Source of the DNA: Rhyzopertha dominica
Lineage: Eukaryota; Arthropoda; Insecta; Coleoptera; Bostrichidae
Length of the DNA stretch: 64,000 nt
Reading direction: 5' to 3'
Assembly (NCBI GenBank): GCA_025024175.1
Contig: QCXZ01000001.1
Location: 39,922,942-39,986,941, forward strand
Positions within the stretch are counted from its first letter, which is position 1; every line of letters begins with the position of its first letter. Of this stretch, positions 1 through 12,369 are shown piece after piece. The notes below the pieces were generated by a model. That model saw only the letters and a program-made list of their open reading frames with translations. It had not been told where the DNA came from and searched no databases. Position numbers and translations under genes: made by a program.

Positions 1-429
1 TTATGAAATGTATTGTAATTTGTAATTAACTTAATGCCCTTGGAAATACAACATACAATAACCCTGTGGAAGCAAGCGGGATATTGGTGTTGATCAATCA
101 TCGCCATAATAACTAGTATTTACAACACAATAAAAATTAAAGAAACCGCACGCCAATTATGCATTCGTAAATGCTAGCTTGTAAATAGCAATGACATTTA
201 CTTTTTTAATAAAAATAAACGTTTGTAAGGTATAACTTCTTATTTATCCTAATCTTTGTCAACTATAATATTGTTGTATATTATATGTATACTTACTTTA
301 ACTTACCCTGATCCTGACATAAGATGGTATTACTGAAATGCATCTGTTTCAGTTCAGTATCACACAAGTTTCTTGCATCGTTTAAAACGAGCCAGTTCAT
401 TTTATCTCGATAAACTAGATCGTTCAGAA
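1..429. other. unannotated AT-rich DNA
   Basis: No open reading frame of note, no inverted repeat and no tandem repeat that I can see. It ends at the target duplication of the adjacent hAT-type MITE. Confidence 0.6.
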
Positions 430-996
430 TAAGGTGACCAACCGTCCGGTTTCATCCCGCACAGGTTTGCATTTTTGTTTATGAGTCCGTATTCAATACA
501 GCATCCGGATTTGTCCGGATTTTCAAAATCTTGTTTGGGTTTGTCCTGTTTTTTACGGTTTGGCTAAAGTATGCAAACATGTGCACATGGTATTTTACTT
601 TTTCATTATTGTCAGTGGTCTTCTCATGCAGTTAGGGGTAGCTAACTTCATAGTTTCATCTGTATCTGTGACATTAATGTTCGTAGGGCAGTGAGTCTGC
701 GTAGTAACTCGCTGGTCACACACAAGTGAATGGCGATTAGTAAGATATGCGGCAGCTCTTGTTGTTTGTTGTGACGTTGCCATATTATAATTTTTACTGC
801 GCTTGCATCTGGCCCTACCTGTCCGAGATCATTTATCACAAAATCTTATTACATTAATTAAACTTCTTTGGTGTCAGAGCGCAATTGCGTAGCCAGTATA
901 ACCTAATGCCTGGCCACTCCTCTTTATCCTATTCTATATTACAAATAGCACCATGAAGGCATCCGGATTTTCTGGTTTGGGAAGTTGGTCACCTTA
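430..996. mobile_element. hAT-type MITE (TIR TAAGGTGACCAAC, 8-bp TSD)
   Basis: The element begins TAAGGTGACCAAC and ends with the exact reverse complement GTTGGTCACCTTA, a perfect 13-bp terminal inverted repeat. It is flanked on both sides by GTTCAGAA (422-429 and 997-1004), an 8-bp direct duplication typical of hAT transposition. At 567 bp it has no transposase coding capacity, so it is non-autonomous. The two short minus-strand reading frames inside it are not credible genes. Confidence 0.85.
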
Positions 997-1004
997 GTTC
1001 AGAA

Positions 1005-2800
1005 TGATGCAACTGAATAGTACACTTTGCTATTGTTGTATATAGACCGCAGTCTATACTCTAAACTTGAGTGTGTAAAATGCTTTTTTGCCAATATGAA
1101 CCTTGTTAGTTCATTAAATATGAAGACCAAAGTCCCTTGATGACATATTTCATACATAGGGACTTGATATTTATACATATGTTGAAATAATTACTTTTCC
1201 AAATGCGCACATTTTGAGTGGCTTTTATGCCAAATGACATCTTGGTTTAATTCCTTAGATAATAAGCGCTCTTTAAACCCAAGTTGCCTGTTTCAGCGTT
1301 TTCTTTGAACTTTTGCAAATAACCGTTATTTTAAATTTTACGCGTTACTTTATCGACACTGTATAATGAGTTTTAGACAGCGTGCTGGCTGCTGCCTGCG
1401 TATTAAACCTGAAAACGCATTCTATACCACCTTATTTTCCCACACCCTTCAATTGTCGATTTGTTGTTTTTGTTTTGCAAAATGTACATCAGTACGAGAT
1501 ATAAATCCTCGCATCCGTTTTATTTAGTGCTGATTGGATTGCGTTATACCTAAATCAAGATTAACGCGTGCGGTTCGAAATATTATACCTGATTGATCTG
1601 GGGATTTGCCCGTCCAATATTTCCACGCCTCCACTGAGATTACATGAACGACAATCTTTGAACCCCTATCGTTAATTTGTTCTCTGAGGGATACGATGTG
1701 TTTCGCATATTTGTTTGTCAGCCGCCCCTCGGTCTGTTTGTTACATGCAGAGCACGGCAGACAGCAATTATTTCATCACACGTTCAGAGCTACGGACGGA
1801 TAACACAATTCGTTTTTACGCCGAACGAATCCTCCGGGATCGTAACAGTTTTTATATGATTTATACCAGCAATAATAAATCCATTTCAACGAGCTCCTTC
1901 GCCGAAGAATTTAAAAGGCGCAAAAGAAGGGAGAGCCTTAGTTTGCACAGGCGTATCGGAACCATTTAATTTCACGCTGCCGGATTTAAAAAATAACAAA
2001 TTTTACGAAACGAAAAAAGCGGTCTGCGTCAAACATAAAGAACAAAACCAAACACAATGTTTTATAGCCCACATTCCATTTCACGCACTAGTGTTGTGTG
2101 TTTTGCGGACGCTGGCCAATATTTCTGTCACCTTTTTGCTCGCTCGAGCTGTCTTTATTCATCTTTTGTACAGATTACGGTCGCACCCGGATGGATCTAT
2201 CCGGGCAATATCTGTTCCACTTCTTCATTTCGGCTCCCACCTATCTTTTATTTCCCTCTGGTAACATTTTTCATGGCCGCCGACCCTCCGCTACGCCGCG
2301 TATTAATATCGGTTTTTTGTAATTCCTTTTTGTGCGGGTATCCACTACCCTAACCCCTTAATGGATGACAAATTGCTAACATGAGTTTTGTGCACAGATT
2401 GTTCTGTTTCATTAAAATCCGCTGTACTCGTAGCAAATGCCGCCGACCTTGTAGAAGGAAACCGCCTATTTGCTTCCTTTATGCAATGAAAAAGGTTTAC
2501 TTGCGACTGATCAATAACTGTCTTTGCAACTATAAATCTTACTATTGTTAATTAGGACTACAGTAACAGTAAATCAAATATGTACCAATATTATTATCTA
2601 ATAAATAATTTCTATTGAATTTTAAGGCCACAGATCTACCTACAATCTTCTTTGTATCAAATTGCCTGATTTGAAAACAGGAGCCTTACGTTAAAATTAT
2701 ATTTTACGGCATTATAATGAACTGATTCTGTATCCAAAAAGTTAATAATATCATAAATAGATAATAAGAGTGTTTTATAATATTATATTCAAGTAAAAAA
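1005..2800. other. unannotated region, GC-richer patch at 1.56-2.34 kb
   Basis: No recognised protein or repeat. The stretch from about 1,560 to 2,340 is visibly more GC-rich than its surroundings and contains several overlapping short open frames (60-98 codons) in two frames. None has a motif I recognise, and their overlap suggests chance openness of GC-rich DNA. It could be old single-copy or host regulatory DNA. Confidence 0.4.
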
Positions 2801-3469
2801 TGTATACAGGGTGAGTCAGTTTTTTGTAGACAAACTGTAACAGAAGATAGAACATATGATTTTAAAAAGAAAAGTCGCTATAGACATATGCCGTTTGTTT
2901 CCGAAATACAGGGTGTTGAATATCTATATCTAGAGCACCTGCGGAAATGACGGTTTACTTTGGACAGTACACTCAGTGTTGCTGACAGATTTGACCATAT
3001 CTTTAAAGGTATTCTTGCACCGACGAATGTCACCTGTAGAACAGTTAACTCAGGGACAGTATCTGCAATGTATGATCTACACCTACTGTTGTGTGAAACA
3101 TACTTAAGGTCCCAATAAAAAAGCAAATAAAATTACTTCCGGCATAGATGGTTTCCCATCTTTCATTGTCATGGGACTAAATAGATGTATTAATTTGCTA
3201 ATCCGGTATAAATTATATTCAATCTTGCACACATAAGCCATACTTTGCCCAATGACTGGAAAAAAACAAGTCGCTTCGACGTTTAGAACTGGTAATAAGG
3301 AATATATAGGTACGCAATTAACGCCCAATTTCAATAATTTCTAACATTGATAAGTTGCTCAAAATGATGTTATTTAATCTCATATATCCAATGATTAGAA
3401 ATTCAATTACTAATGGTTAGTATGGATTTATAGGTAGGAGCTTTACAATCACAGACTTAACAGTTTTCG

Positions 3470-4650
3470 CACAATATGTCTGAGATTGTTGACAGTAAAT
3501 GTCAGGTAGGTGTTATGTACCTGGACTTTGCAAAGGTCATTGAAAAATACACCAACAAACTACAATATACTGTTGCAAAATGTGGCACGGTTTAGCTTTG
3601 ATAGTATAATGCATTATTACTGTTTCAGTTCAGACAGAAGACAATACAAATTTCATAGTTGTTATAGTTTAAAAGTATAAGTAATAACTTCAGGTACGTC
3701 GCAAGGCTCTAATTTGGGCCCCTTGTTGTTTATATGTTTACTAATGATCTCAGCAGCGTCTCTCAATTAACAAAATTAGTGTTCATGAACGATGTAAGTC
3801 TTGATATCTATAGTTAGTCTATCTGTTTATCATATATTACCATAGAGTGCTAATTTATGTGCAACGAATGAACTTCACCCTAATATCAGTAAGTGCAAAG
3901 TTTTCGTAAAAAACATCCTGCCCAGAAGATTTTCGTATTAGTGGTACCGATGTTATTAATACCAGCGTAATAAAGGATTCTGGAGTGATATTCATTTCAC
4001 GGTTGTATTTTCCTTAACATTTGTTATAAACATAAACACAATCCGTTAGGGCATATGGCATGTTAATAGTCTAAAGTGTTTGTAACTGTTGTGCCCTTGT
4101 AAGGCCTAAGCTTAATTATGGTTCCATATTTTGACATCCAGTTTTTAAATGCCATATTTAAATCACTGAGAGGGTCCAAAACAAATGCTTAAAGTCATTA
4201 TCCTTAACATTATCTTCTGTATCTTTATTAAAACGATTTGAAGTACGCTCTTTTACTCTGAGCGGAAAACTTGCCTCTATTACTTTCCTTTACAGACAGT
4301 TACATAATGAGGTCGATTATATAGAATTGTCGTTATTGAAAAATTTATTCGTGCATCTTACACTTTTTATTAACCATTTGGTAGAATCAACCTTTGAATT
4401 AAGTTACCGTTATATCTAATATGTATAATAAGTAATAAAATAATGTGAGTTTAGTTTTAAAAATTCTGTATACCATACTTGTGATACTCATAAGCATAAT
4501 TTCAACTAACTATAGTGGTACTGAAAAAGGGTGCAGATGGGTGATTAAGGTACTATTTAGATATTATCAAGGTTAAATGTAAATGAATTGTTCGTTTTTG
4601 TATTGAGCAATATAACCTATTATTGTAATTATTATTATTTAAATTAGTAG
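3470..4650 (+). pseudogene. decayed LINE reverse-transcriptase fragment
   Basis: Conceptual reading on the plus strand, with many frame changes, gives pieces of a non-LTR RT. There is a segment like the Y-x-D-F-x-K-A-F block near 3,510-3,540, a QGSNLGPLLF-type block at about 3,690-3,730, and a degenerate x-x-DD-like block at about 3,790. A C-terminal thumb-like segment (RVQNKCLK) lies near 4,170-4,195. The order matches the better-preserved LINE fragment at 54.8-56.0 kb. An ATT-rich stretch near 4,616-4,640 could be the 3' tail. It is clearly dead. The family is probably CR1/Jockey-like, by similarity of motifs only. Confidence 0.55.
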
Positions 4651-5195
4651 CCTTGTAAATACCGAAGTTCTAAAAGATTGCAAAGTATACTTGCAACATA
4701 TCGATCCCATATTCCTATGGTCACCTATATATAATGTTGGAATATCCGACATCTTCGGTTAGGAGCTAAAAAAATCCCAAACAAGCAATCGTCCTACGTA
4801 TTCTTTGGCACCCTAAACAGGCTTAGGACAATTTACGCCAGTCCAGTCTACGTGCGACGTGAGTGATGTTGGAAAAGTGCGGGTCACAGATTGGATTGTG
4901 GTCCGTTGCTTTGACCAACTTGTGCTTTTTCCCTCTGGGAACGTGACCGAAAGGCATAAGAAAAATTTGGAGCTTACTTAAGGGNTTCCGTTAAAGTGCG
5001 ACCTACGNCTGTGGNTAAAACGTATGATTACAGGGAATGCTATGTGAGCTTCCAAATAATTTAAAAATACTTTTGCAACACTTACTTCACACCTAATGCC
5101 TTCCTAGGTTTTAGAAACTTACTAATATAATATATAATATAATAAATAAATAATATAATAAAAATATTATAAAAATTTACAATTGGCTAAATGTT
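4651..5195. other. unannotated DNA with Ns and AT-rich run
   Basis: Contains isolated ambiguous bases near 4,985-5,030 and a TA/AATA-rich low-complexity run at about 5,120-5,170 next to the Penelope palindrome. No coding signal recognised. Confidence 0.4.
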
Positions 5196-5597
5196 ATTAA
5201 TTCTTCTAAAGAAAATAATTCTTAAAATGAACTTCCATTTTATTTTTTACAATTGTAAAGCGCTTTAGGCTTCATGTTAGCCATCGTCAGTACAAAAATT
5301 ATTTATGATAGGAAACTAACAGTTTGACAAAGTCAAGAATCAGAAACAAGCAAACTTAACTACAAACTGAAAAGCAACCCACATGCCAGTAACTCAAACG
5401 AAACATTAATTTAGATCAAACAAAGAATTTAGAATAGGACAATTGAAATTACAAAAATCATTTAGAATAGTAAAATTCTGTTCGTTAATAATTTTATAAA
5501 TCTCTAAAATTTCCAAATAATTTAATTTAGATGATTTACTACACAAATGTAATGAATTTAGATTGTCTAGCGTGGCAGTGTGTTTATTTACTAATAA

Positions 5598-5858
5598 ATG
5601 GTTGGCAATTTGAAAAGTATAAAAAATACAGATATTGTAACAACAAATTCTTCGCTAGCCAACCATTTATTAGTAAATAAACACACTGCCACGCTAGACA
5701 ATCTAAATTTATTACATTTGTGTAGTAAATCATCTAAATTAAATTATTTGGAAATTTTAGAGATTTATAAAGTTATTAACGAACAAAATTTTACTATTCT
5801 AAATGATTTTCGTAATTTCAATTGTCCTATTCTAAATTCTTTGTTTGATCTAAATTAA
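5598..5858 (+). pseudogene. C-terminal tail of Penelope-like GIY-YIG ORF
   Basis: About 80 codons, open to a TAA at 5,856-5,858. The first 15-20 codons fall in the palindrome spacer, and the rest matches the tail that follows the GIY-YIG core in Penelope-like elements: a His-containing ANHLL block, then LNYLEILEIYKVINE. The catalytic GIY-YIG motif itself is missing because of 5' truncation, so no enzyme can be made. The start used here is only where the frame opens. The opposite arm encodes the same tail on the minus strand in a more decayed form. Confidence 0.6.
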
Positions 5859-5973
5859 TGTTTCGTTTGAGTTACTGGCATGTGGGTTGCTTTTCAGTTT
5901 GTAGTCAAGTTTGCTTGTTTCTGATTTTTGACTTTGTCAAACTGTTAGTTTCCTTTCATAAGTAATTTTTGTA

Positions 5974-6000
5974 CTGACGATGGCTAACATGTAACCGAAA
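5974..6000 (+). ncRNA. hammerhead-like core in Penelope 3' UTR (right arm)
   Basis: CTGACGA, a short stem-loop, then GAAA, matching the CUGANGA...GAAA core of hammerhead ribozymes known from Penelope-like elements. One extra base separates the core from stem II, and one stem pair is mismatched here, so activity is doubtful. The mirror copy on the minus strand (5,264-5,290) has an intact 4-bp stem but TAAA in place of GAAA. Confidence 0.4.
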
Positions 6001-6068
6001 GCGCTTTACAATTGTAAAAAATAAAGTGGAAGTTCAGTTTAAGAATTATTTTCTTTAGAAGAATTAAT

Positions 6069-7375
6069 TAATAACTCCACTTAGAGCAGATGGATCAGTT
6101 TTCAATTTTTAAAATGTTATTAAATTATTTTTATTGCACAGTGCACACCCCAGATAGCCAATCGTTATCGTTTGTGTATGGTGTGTAGGTACACTATAGA
6201 TTATACAAGGCGCAAATTCGTAGATTTTTGCCGAAATTTGATTTTATAATTGAGACTATAAGTACGTGTGTTACAGTTCTTACTGGGCGAATTACTTGCA
6301 AAACTCCAGCTGGATCTTTGAAAGGTCAGGATTACGACAATGGTTCAAACATGCTAGGGAATACTTATAGGACGACGAAAATTTTAGACATGAACTTTAA
6401 AGGCAATGTGATGAAGCACCATCATGCACGAAATACTTAAATAATCTCAATAATGGCAATATGATATCTACCAATACTGTTACCAAATGCTGCTCAAAAA
6501 ATACAATAAATTTATCCACTTACTTAGTCTAACTTTTAAGAAGAATGAGCTTATTAAGAGGTTTTCAACTCATATGTTAATGTTACATAACCTATCTATA
6601 TGTGATGGTTTGCCTTAACCGTAAAACATACTGCTGTTAAACACTCAAGATATTTGTAATATTTGTTGCATCCAACGAAAGCCATTCTTGGTGCAAAATC
6701 TACAGGTAAAAATGCACTACTCTGGTTTATCAATATCCTAAAAACCATTGAATGACTAACGTTCAGGTTTACAGCAATCCCTCTTGTACTGGTTGTGTGA
6801 TTGTGATGTCCTCTTCTTCCACTCTCGAAAGTGTAGCTGAGTAAGGTCGCCAGTTGTCAGCGTATTTTTTATAACTTCCTCAATGAGCAGACATTATATG
6901 ATACAGGATGACACGATGCAGAATGGATCATGCGTATCATCGCAGCCTTCGGCAGTCTAACAAGCAGGGAACTGCATCGCATGGCGTCAAAGTAGTGGCC
7001 GATATTCTTGTATAGGAATAAATGGCAAATTGGGGCCGGTTAGAGCTACTTCTCAAAGCCCTAGGAAAACCATGACAGATATGAAAAACTTACCTAAATA
7101 AAATACGTCTTTAGTATAAGCGGAGTGAAGTATGCAATTTATCGAATTATGGAGATGTAATATAATATTTTATCCTGTTCGTTGGTATATGTAATACATA
7201 ACTGTAATACATAGGACGGGTAATAAGGAAAAATATATATTGGGACATGTAGATTATTGAAATTTACTTCTTCGGAGTTGAGAAAAGTGTGATAACAGAC
7301 TTGAATCTTGCAATAGGCCATATTCGTTATCGCTAAGTAAAAACAAAAACTCAAGGTGTTTCCATTTTCCTCGTT
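6069..7375. other. unannotated DNA
   Basis: No recognised coding sequence. Short open frames (for example 6,228-6,440) carry no motif I know. No clear terminal repeats. Confidence 0.4.
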
Positions 7376-8545
7376 ACTGGTGATAATTTTCATTCACTTT
7401 GTTGTTTGCAACACTATGCCTCAGCTAACCGAAAATCGTCGCATCGAAATTTTGATGATTGGTTATGGAGATAAAAGGCGAAGTTATTCGGAAGTAATTG
7501 CACTGTACAATGCAATTCATGAAGATCGTGAACCAATTACCAGACCAACATTTATTAAAACATTGTAACGTTCTGGCGAAACCGGAGTTATTAAAAATCG
7601 TCAAAGACCAGGACGTCCAAAGGTTGCTACCAGTGAGGAAAGTAACTTGAATGTTCTTTTAAATGTGCAAGAGAATCCCAAGTGTTACGTACAACAGCGT
7701 GCTCTCACTCACCATATTAGAAGATCTGTTCAGAAAATTTTGGAAAAAGAGTTTCGTCCATACAAAATTCACTTATTACAAGAACTGAGCAAGATGATTT
7801 CGGTCGTAGGGTAGAATTTTGCAAAACTGCTATGAACATGATAGATGAAGATAGATACATTTTAAATTGGATTATGTTTTCTGGTGAAACGACTTTTTGT
7901 CTCAATGGTAATGTGAATAGACATAATTGCAGATATTGGTCAACACAGTCCACACACAACACCCTCAGAAAGTGATGTAGTATTGTCGGTGTGCACATTA
8001 TTTTTAATTAATAATATTATTTTTCATCGACGGAAATTTGAATACGGTCAAGTATTTGCAGCTCTTGCGCGAACACATTATACCAGAACTTATTTGCCTG
8101 TTCTCTAATTGTGAAAATGCCGCGCGTCCCGCACCACACCATTTTGCAGTCAACGTTCGTGGATATTTAAATGCGACAGATGGATTGGTATGTGTGGAGC
8201 GATAGAATGCCCAGCACGTTCGGCTGATCTGACGGCGCTTCATTTTTTCCTGTGGGGGTATCTGAAAAATCGTATTTGTGCTGAACGGCCACATAATGCA
8301 CAAAATTTAAAAGGACGAATCAGGGCAGAAATTCAGAACTTATCTCCAAATGTGCTATAAAGAACATTAAAAATCTTTTACTCAAGGCTGCATTACTACC
8401 AGGGAGTAAATGGGGAACATTTTGAGCATCTTCTGTAATGTAAATCTGAAAAAATACAGCATTTTTCACGAACTCATGTTTTTTTTAGTTTTTGGGTACC
8501 CGATTCATAATAAATTTATCACACTAAACGAAAATTATCACCAGT
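7376..8545 (+). pseudogene. dead Tc1/mariner-superfamily transposase and its element
   Basis: A perfect 16-bp inverted repeat, ACTGGTGATAATTTTC at 7,376-7,391 and its complement at 8,530-8,545, bounds about 1.17 kb. The plus strand starts with an ATG at 7,416 and an N-terminal helix-turn-helix region of the type found in DUF4817-bearing mariner-like transposases (GYGDKRRSYSEV, then a GRPK-type hook near 7,600). A frame near 7,800-7,960 gives a block where the usual FSDE catalytic Asp is Gly. A later block encodes remnants of the third acidic region and a YLK-type C-terminus. Several frame breaks and a deletion around 7,960-8,040 make it non-functional. Confidence 0.7.
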
Positions 8546-8929
8546 CAAAGAAAAACGATAATACCTGGCTTTTGTGTCCATTTTAGGGATAAAGAAAATT
8601 GTTTTGATTTGTTTCCTTCTTTGTCAGGCTCAATTATTGTATTTACACTTTTCTCGACTCAGAAGCAATAAATTGTACAAGTGTGTACATTTTTGAAGTC
8701 AGGAATAATATCCTTTACAATGATGAGCATTTTGACCCCCCCCCCTTGCGCCGATATCTCGGAAAAGAGAGCTAACACGGAGTTGAAACAATTCTAGAAA
8801 ATGCATTTTAATTACGCATAGGCCCATGCACAATTTTAAAAAATTCGGTCGAAGAAAACCTGAAATATCCTGCTGGTTCCATATTTTGTGGCGACCCTGT
8901 ATATGTAGCAATGTATATTAGCAATTGCT
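8546..8929. other. unannotated, with one mariner-like terminus
   Basis: On the minus strand a sequence beginning TACAGGGTCGCCACA (near 8,885-8,900) resembles the outer end of Tc1/mariner-type elements. I cannot find a partner end. A C-homopolymer lies at 8,736-8,747. Confidence 0.35.
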
Positions 8930-9240
8930 TGGTAGAATATTTGTACAATATTTGTACGTTGGCGCAATATTAAAAATTTTAAGCCAATATTGAATTTTCT
9001 ATTTCTATACTACTACAATACTGTCCATCGATTACTACTGGATGAGCATATAGGTGCAATATTGTAAAAAGAATATTGAACAATATCATATAAANAAGAT
9101 TTAACCAATATTGAATGAATAGCGGTTATAGATATGTAACTAATAAGGAGTTTTCTATCCTACTACAATATTAGGCATCAGTTACTATTGTACTGCAATA
9201 TTTNACATNCCCTATTGATCAATATCGTTGTTAGCTCACA
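8930..9240. repeat. left AATATT-rich repeat cluster
   Basis: The heptamer CAATATT/AATATTG recurs many times within about 300 bp, interspersed with TACTACAATA-type blocks. A matching cluster lies at 12,370-12,640. The two may be subterminal repeats of one large non-autonomous element, but I cannot identify exact ends or a target duplication. Confidence 0.45.
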
Positions 9241-10484
9241 TTTAGTTATCGTTTAACGTATATAAAGTTCGTTAAAACAGCTGTGGACAAGTGTGTGGTT
9301 TTCTGCCAAAATAATGTTAGCAGTTAAGAGACGCTACGTGCACTCTCGCAGTTACTAGAAATTTTGAGTTAGTATACTCCGCGTACCACGGCTAGCCCAA
9401 GAATTCTGCAGTTTGAACAAATTTTTGCTGTTCATTTATTCTGAATTATTTGTGTAAGTATACACTATGCTATATGCGTTTACTGCATGAACCAATAGTA
9501 GATAGTAGTCACTTTCCTGAATATTGAAAATATTGAGAGTTAAAATCAGAAGTTTGTACATCAGACATTGTTTTGTGCTTAGGTACAGATTAAGTGATTA
9601 GGTATTAAATACATCATGCCCAAATTGTGTGTAAATAATAAACAAGGACTTTTAAACTCCCCCCCCCCCAGATTACTGATTTGAGCGGATGCGCATGCGA
9701 TTTCACAGAGTCGATCCTTTGTCGTCAACGTTGCCATTGGTACGATAATTACCGCACGAGTACGATATACAGTATACACCCGCTATCGTACCCTAAAAGT
9801 ACGGTAATAATTTGCGTTCCAAGGTAAGTACATACACATAATCAGCACATAACATGCACATATGTACCTACAAAAACAATATATGCTATTCTCAAAACTT
9901 AATAAATATATTCGTTCTGCTTTCATCCCTAATTTTGGCGCTATCTAATATCAAAAGATAAATATAGAAGTGGCAACGATATGGAGTAGTTTTAGTGTAA
10001 TTATGACATTTACTACGCTACATATACGTATCTGTCGCTAGTCTATGGTTAATATTAGCATTGTCTGAATATTCCGTCAACGGTATTAGTTACTCGATTG
10101 TTTAGTGGTGATAAGAAATGACCGTCGCATTATTTTATGATTTCGTTAAAAAAGCATGATGTGTTAGTAGTGACAATGAACCTTCTGTTAAAGTAGTATT
10201 GGTCATAGAAGCGGCAAAACAGTTGCCAGTCGATCGAAAGTTGGCAACGCTGTTCATCCGCTGGAAAGTAGCGGTTTGATCTTCGAGTTTCCGCAGCATT
10301 CCGCCATTACCATTTCGACCGCTTCCTCGTATGCAGTTGGTTGTTGCAAGTTGTAGTACTGTAGTGCCGGTCCTTGCTCATTTTATTCATTATTGGGTTA
10401 TTTTACATATTAAGTGCGTGTTGTTGTTGTTGTTGTTGGGCCTTATGCAGTTTCTGAAATGCGCGTATTTAACCACCAACAAGG
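9241..10484. other. unannotated DNA between repeat cluster and hAT copy
   Basis: No recognised gene. A C-homopolymer lies at 9,660-9,669 and a GTT trinucleotide run near 10,420-10,436. The block 10,200-10,345 is GC-richer than its surroundings. If the flanking clusters mark one element, this would be its interior. Confidence 0.35.
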
Positions 10485-11735
10485 CCAGGCCCAGTTTTTT
10501 TATCGATACAACAGTTATAGAAATTAATAATAAATTTAACATTTTTTCTGTAGCTATAAATTAGAAACATTTTAAAACAACAAATAAAAATCTTAACCTT
10601 ATCATAACATAAAAATATGTATTTCTGGTCCAATACAACAAAACAATAAATAAGACGTTCATTCAACACTTACTAGATAATTATATCTTTAGCATAATAG
10701 AACAAATACTTATCAGAACTTGGGAATATAAAAAAACAATAAACAAGAAATAAAATATTGTTACTATACTAGGATCACCCAACAGATGAAGTGATCACGT
10801 GTAGTCCACACATCTATCACGTGATCGGAACCCCTTTCCTTCCGAAAAGCGTAACTTGAACCGGTTAACAAATTTTAACATTTATTTTTTTGAGGCAACA
10901 TAACATCCCTTTTTCTGAACTTAGCGAACGTTCAGGTTTGGAATTTGCAACAGAAAAGTTTACTCAAAGATACCATATAGCAATATCTTACAATTAAATT
11001 GCCCAAGGACATAGTTTTGCAATTTTAGTTTAATTTCGGTCGATCGGTAAGGTTGGCTAGTGTGAAACGGGGTTGAAGCAGATTTCCCTCGGTTGCGGAG
11101 AACCAATAGGAAAGGTGCGTTTAAAAATCACGTGAAGATCACGTGTGTTTATTACTCCGTCTGTTGGGTGATCCAACTATAGTGCAAGCATATCTTTTTG
11201 CACTTCTTGCATCGAGCTCGCATTGTACTATTTTGCACCTTAATTTTGTCGAAGTAATTCTACACTGCATTATTCCTCCTACTGATCATTGTAATTGTTG
11301 AACTTTAAACATATAAGGTCAGTTCCTATTCTCTTTGTTAAAGTCGTAATTAGCTAAAATCAATCCAGTAACCAGTATGTGATTGGTTTGGATTTTAAGA
11401 ACAAAGTTGATTTTCGCTTAAAATAGAAAAGAAAAACCGGCTCATAATAACTAAAATTATAGCGTAAACGCCATATACATCGAATACAAATGACAAATGA
11501 CAACAGGCAATCGTAGTCACCTAGGGATTTTTAGACAACCGCTATGCTTTGCGTCATCTACTAGTATTTATTTCCATTAATACACATAGTACTTTGCATG
11601 AGAGTGCATGTTTAAAACGTTTTAAACATGTTTTCAACTAAGTAAGAAAAAAACATGTTTAAAACAATTTAAACATGATTAAATTTAAAAAAACTGTTTT
11701 GTTCAATTTAAAAAAAATGTTTTTTGCCAACTCTG
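10485..11735. mobile_element. hAT-type element copy, left-truncated, split by a MITE
   Basis: The sequence matches the complete element at 50,741-51,809 from the shared CCAGGCCCAG block (10,485 here, 51,004 there) to its right end TTTTTTGCCAACTCTG. The left terminus is missing. A 403-bp MITE (10,772-11,174) interrupts it, and the other copy shows the uninterrupted order. Both copies are rich in TTTAAAC/GTTTAAA motifs towards the right end and encode no transposase. Confidence 0.7.
10772..11174. mobile_element. MITE with GGATCACCCAACAGA ends
   Basis: A perfect 15-bp terminal inverted repeat, GGATCACCCAACAGA and its complement, encloses about 400 bp with repeated CACGTG/ATCACGTG motifs near both ends. 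Comparison with the copy at about 51,270-51,290, which lacks it, shows it is an insertion. ACTATA occurs on both flanks but is offset by a few bases, so the target duplication is not exact. The family is not assigned. Confidence 0.65.
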
Positions 11736-12369
11736 TCTGGAAATAAGCAAAACAAATTGTACGTACGATATTGGGCCAATATACAGTTATATAATATCCA
11801 TTTACGACTCAACACCGCTAAGATTTTTTTCTATACCAGATATTGAAGGGCATGACTTTCACCTTCTCTACAATGCACGCCTTCTATGCTGCGTTTATTA
11901 GATACTACAGTGAACTTGTCGCTCTCGTTCTAATTAACATAGATTTTTAAGTGTGTATTTAGTTCTTACGTTTCTTGATAACAGTATTTAAGGTCAAATC
12001 TTATATTTAGTGATTACTGCATTATTNCCCATGACCATAACGAGTATTGATTCATTAATTTAAAAAAATCAAAATATTTATATATGATTATTTCTTCCTT
12101 CTTCAGGCCAAGACGGACCATCACTGAACACCTGTTCGTATATTTTAAACACAAAACTGCAAACGATCAAGAAACAACAAAATTTAAGGGATTTGCACTC
12201 GGATTTGCTCTAGTCATTTTGGGGGACAGAGATGATAGCCAAAAGGAGAGATGAACTAGTGTTCCAGGACGCTGCGTTTTTTGTTTTTGTATATTAATTT
12301 TTACTTTTCATATTACTATTTTTATTAATTTAAGTAAATAAAAGTATATTTTCATTTATTTACTTTACT
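11736..12369. other. mostly unannotated; possible short exon at 12,107
   Basis: No recognised domain. The one item of note is a polypyrimidine tract with AG at 12,105-12,106, described as its own feature. A single N lies near 12,027. Confidence 0.35.
12107..12255 (+). CDS. possible 3'-terminal exon, unknown protein
   Basis: A pyrimidine-rich stretch ending TTCTTCAG is followed by an open frame of about 48 codons that stops at a TGA (12,253-12,255). The peptide is basic at first and then has a GFALGFALVILG hydrophobic segment. I do not recognise it. It may be the last exon of a transposon gene or a captured gene, or a coincidence. No upstream partner exon was found between the AATATT clusters. 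Confidence 0.2.

Larger units (their letters stand above)
5196..6068. mobile_element. Penelope-like element 3' ends, inverted head-to-head pair
   Basis: Two copies of one sequence face away from each other (5,196-5,606 and 5,660-6,068) around a spacer of about 53 bp. On the plus strand, 5,620-5,858 encodes the tail of a Penelope-like GIY-YIG endonuclease region (pattern NHLLxNKH, then a C-terminal KLNYLEILEIYK). It is followed by a 3' UTR with a conserved hammerhead-like stem and a terminal AT-rich end. Both copies are 5'-truncated and joined at their truncated ends, an arrangement known for Penelope elements. The arms differ by scattered substitutions. No RT is present here. Confidence 0.7.

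Noticed and set aside
1677..2353. Overlapping open frames in a GC-richer patch as a host gene
   Set aside because: No recognised motif, two competing frames, no clear splice sites; openness is explained by composition.
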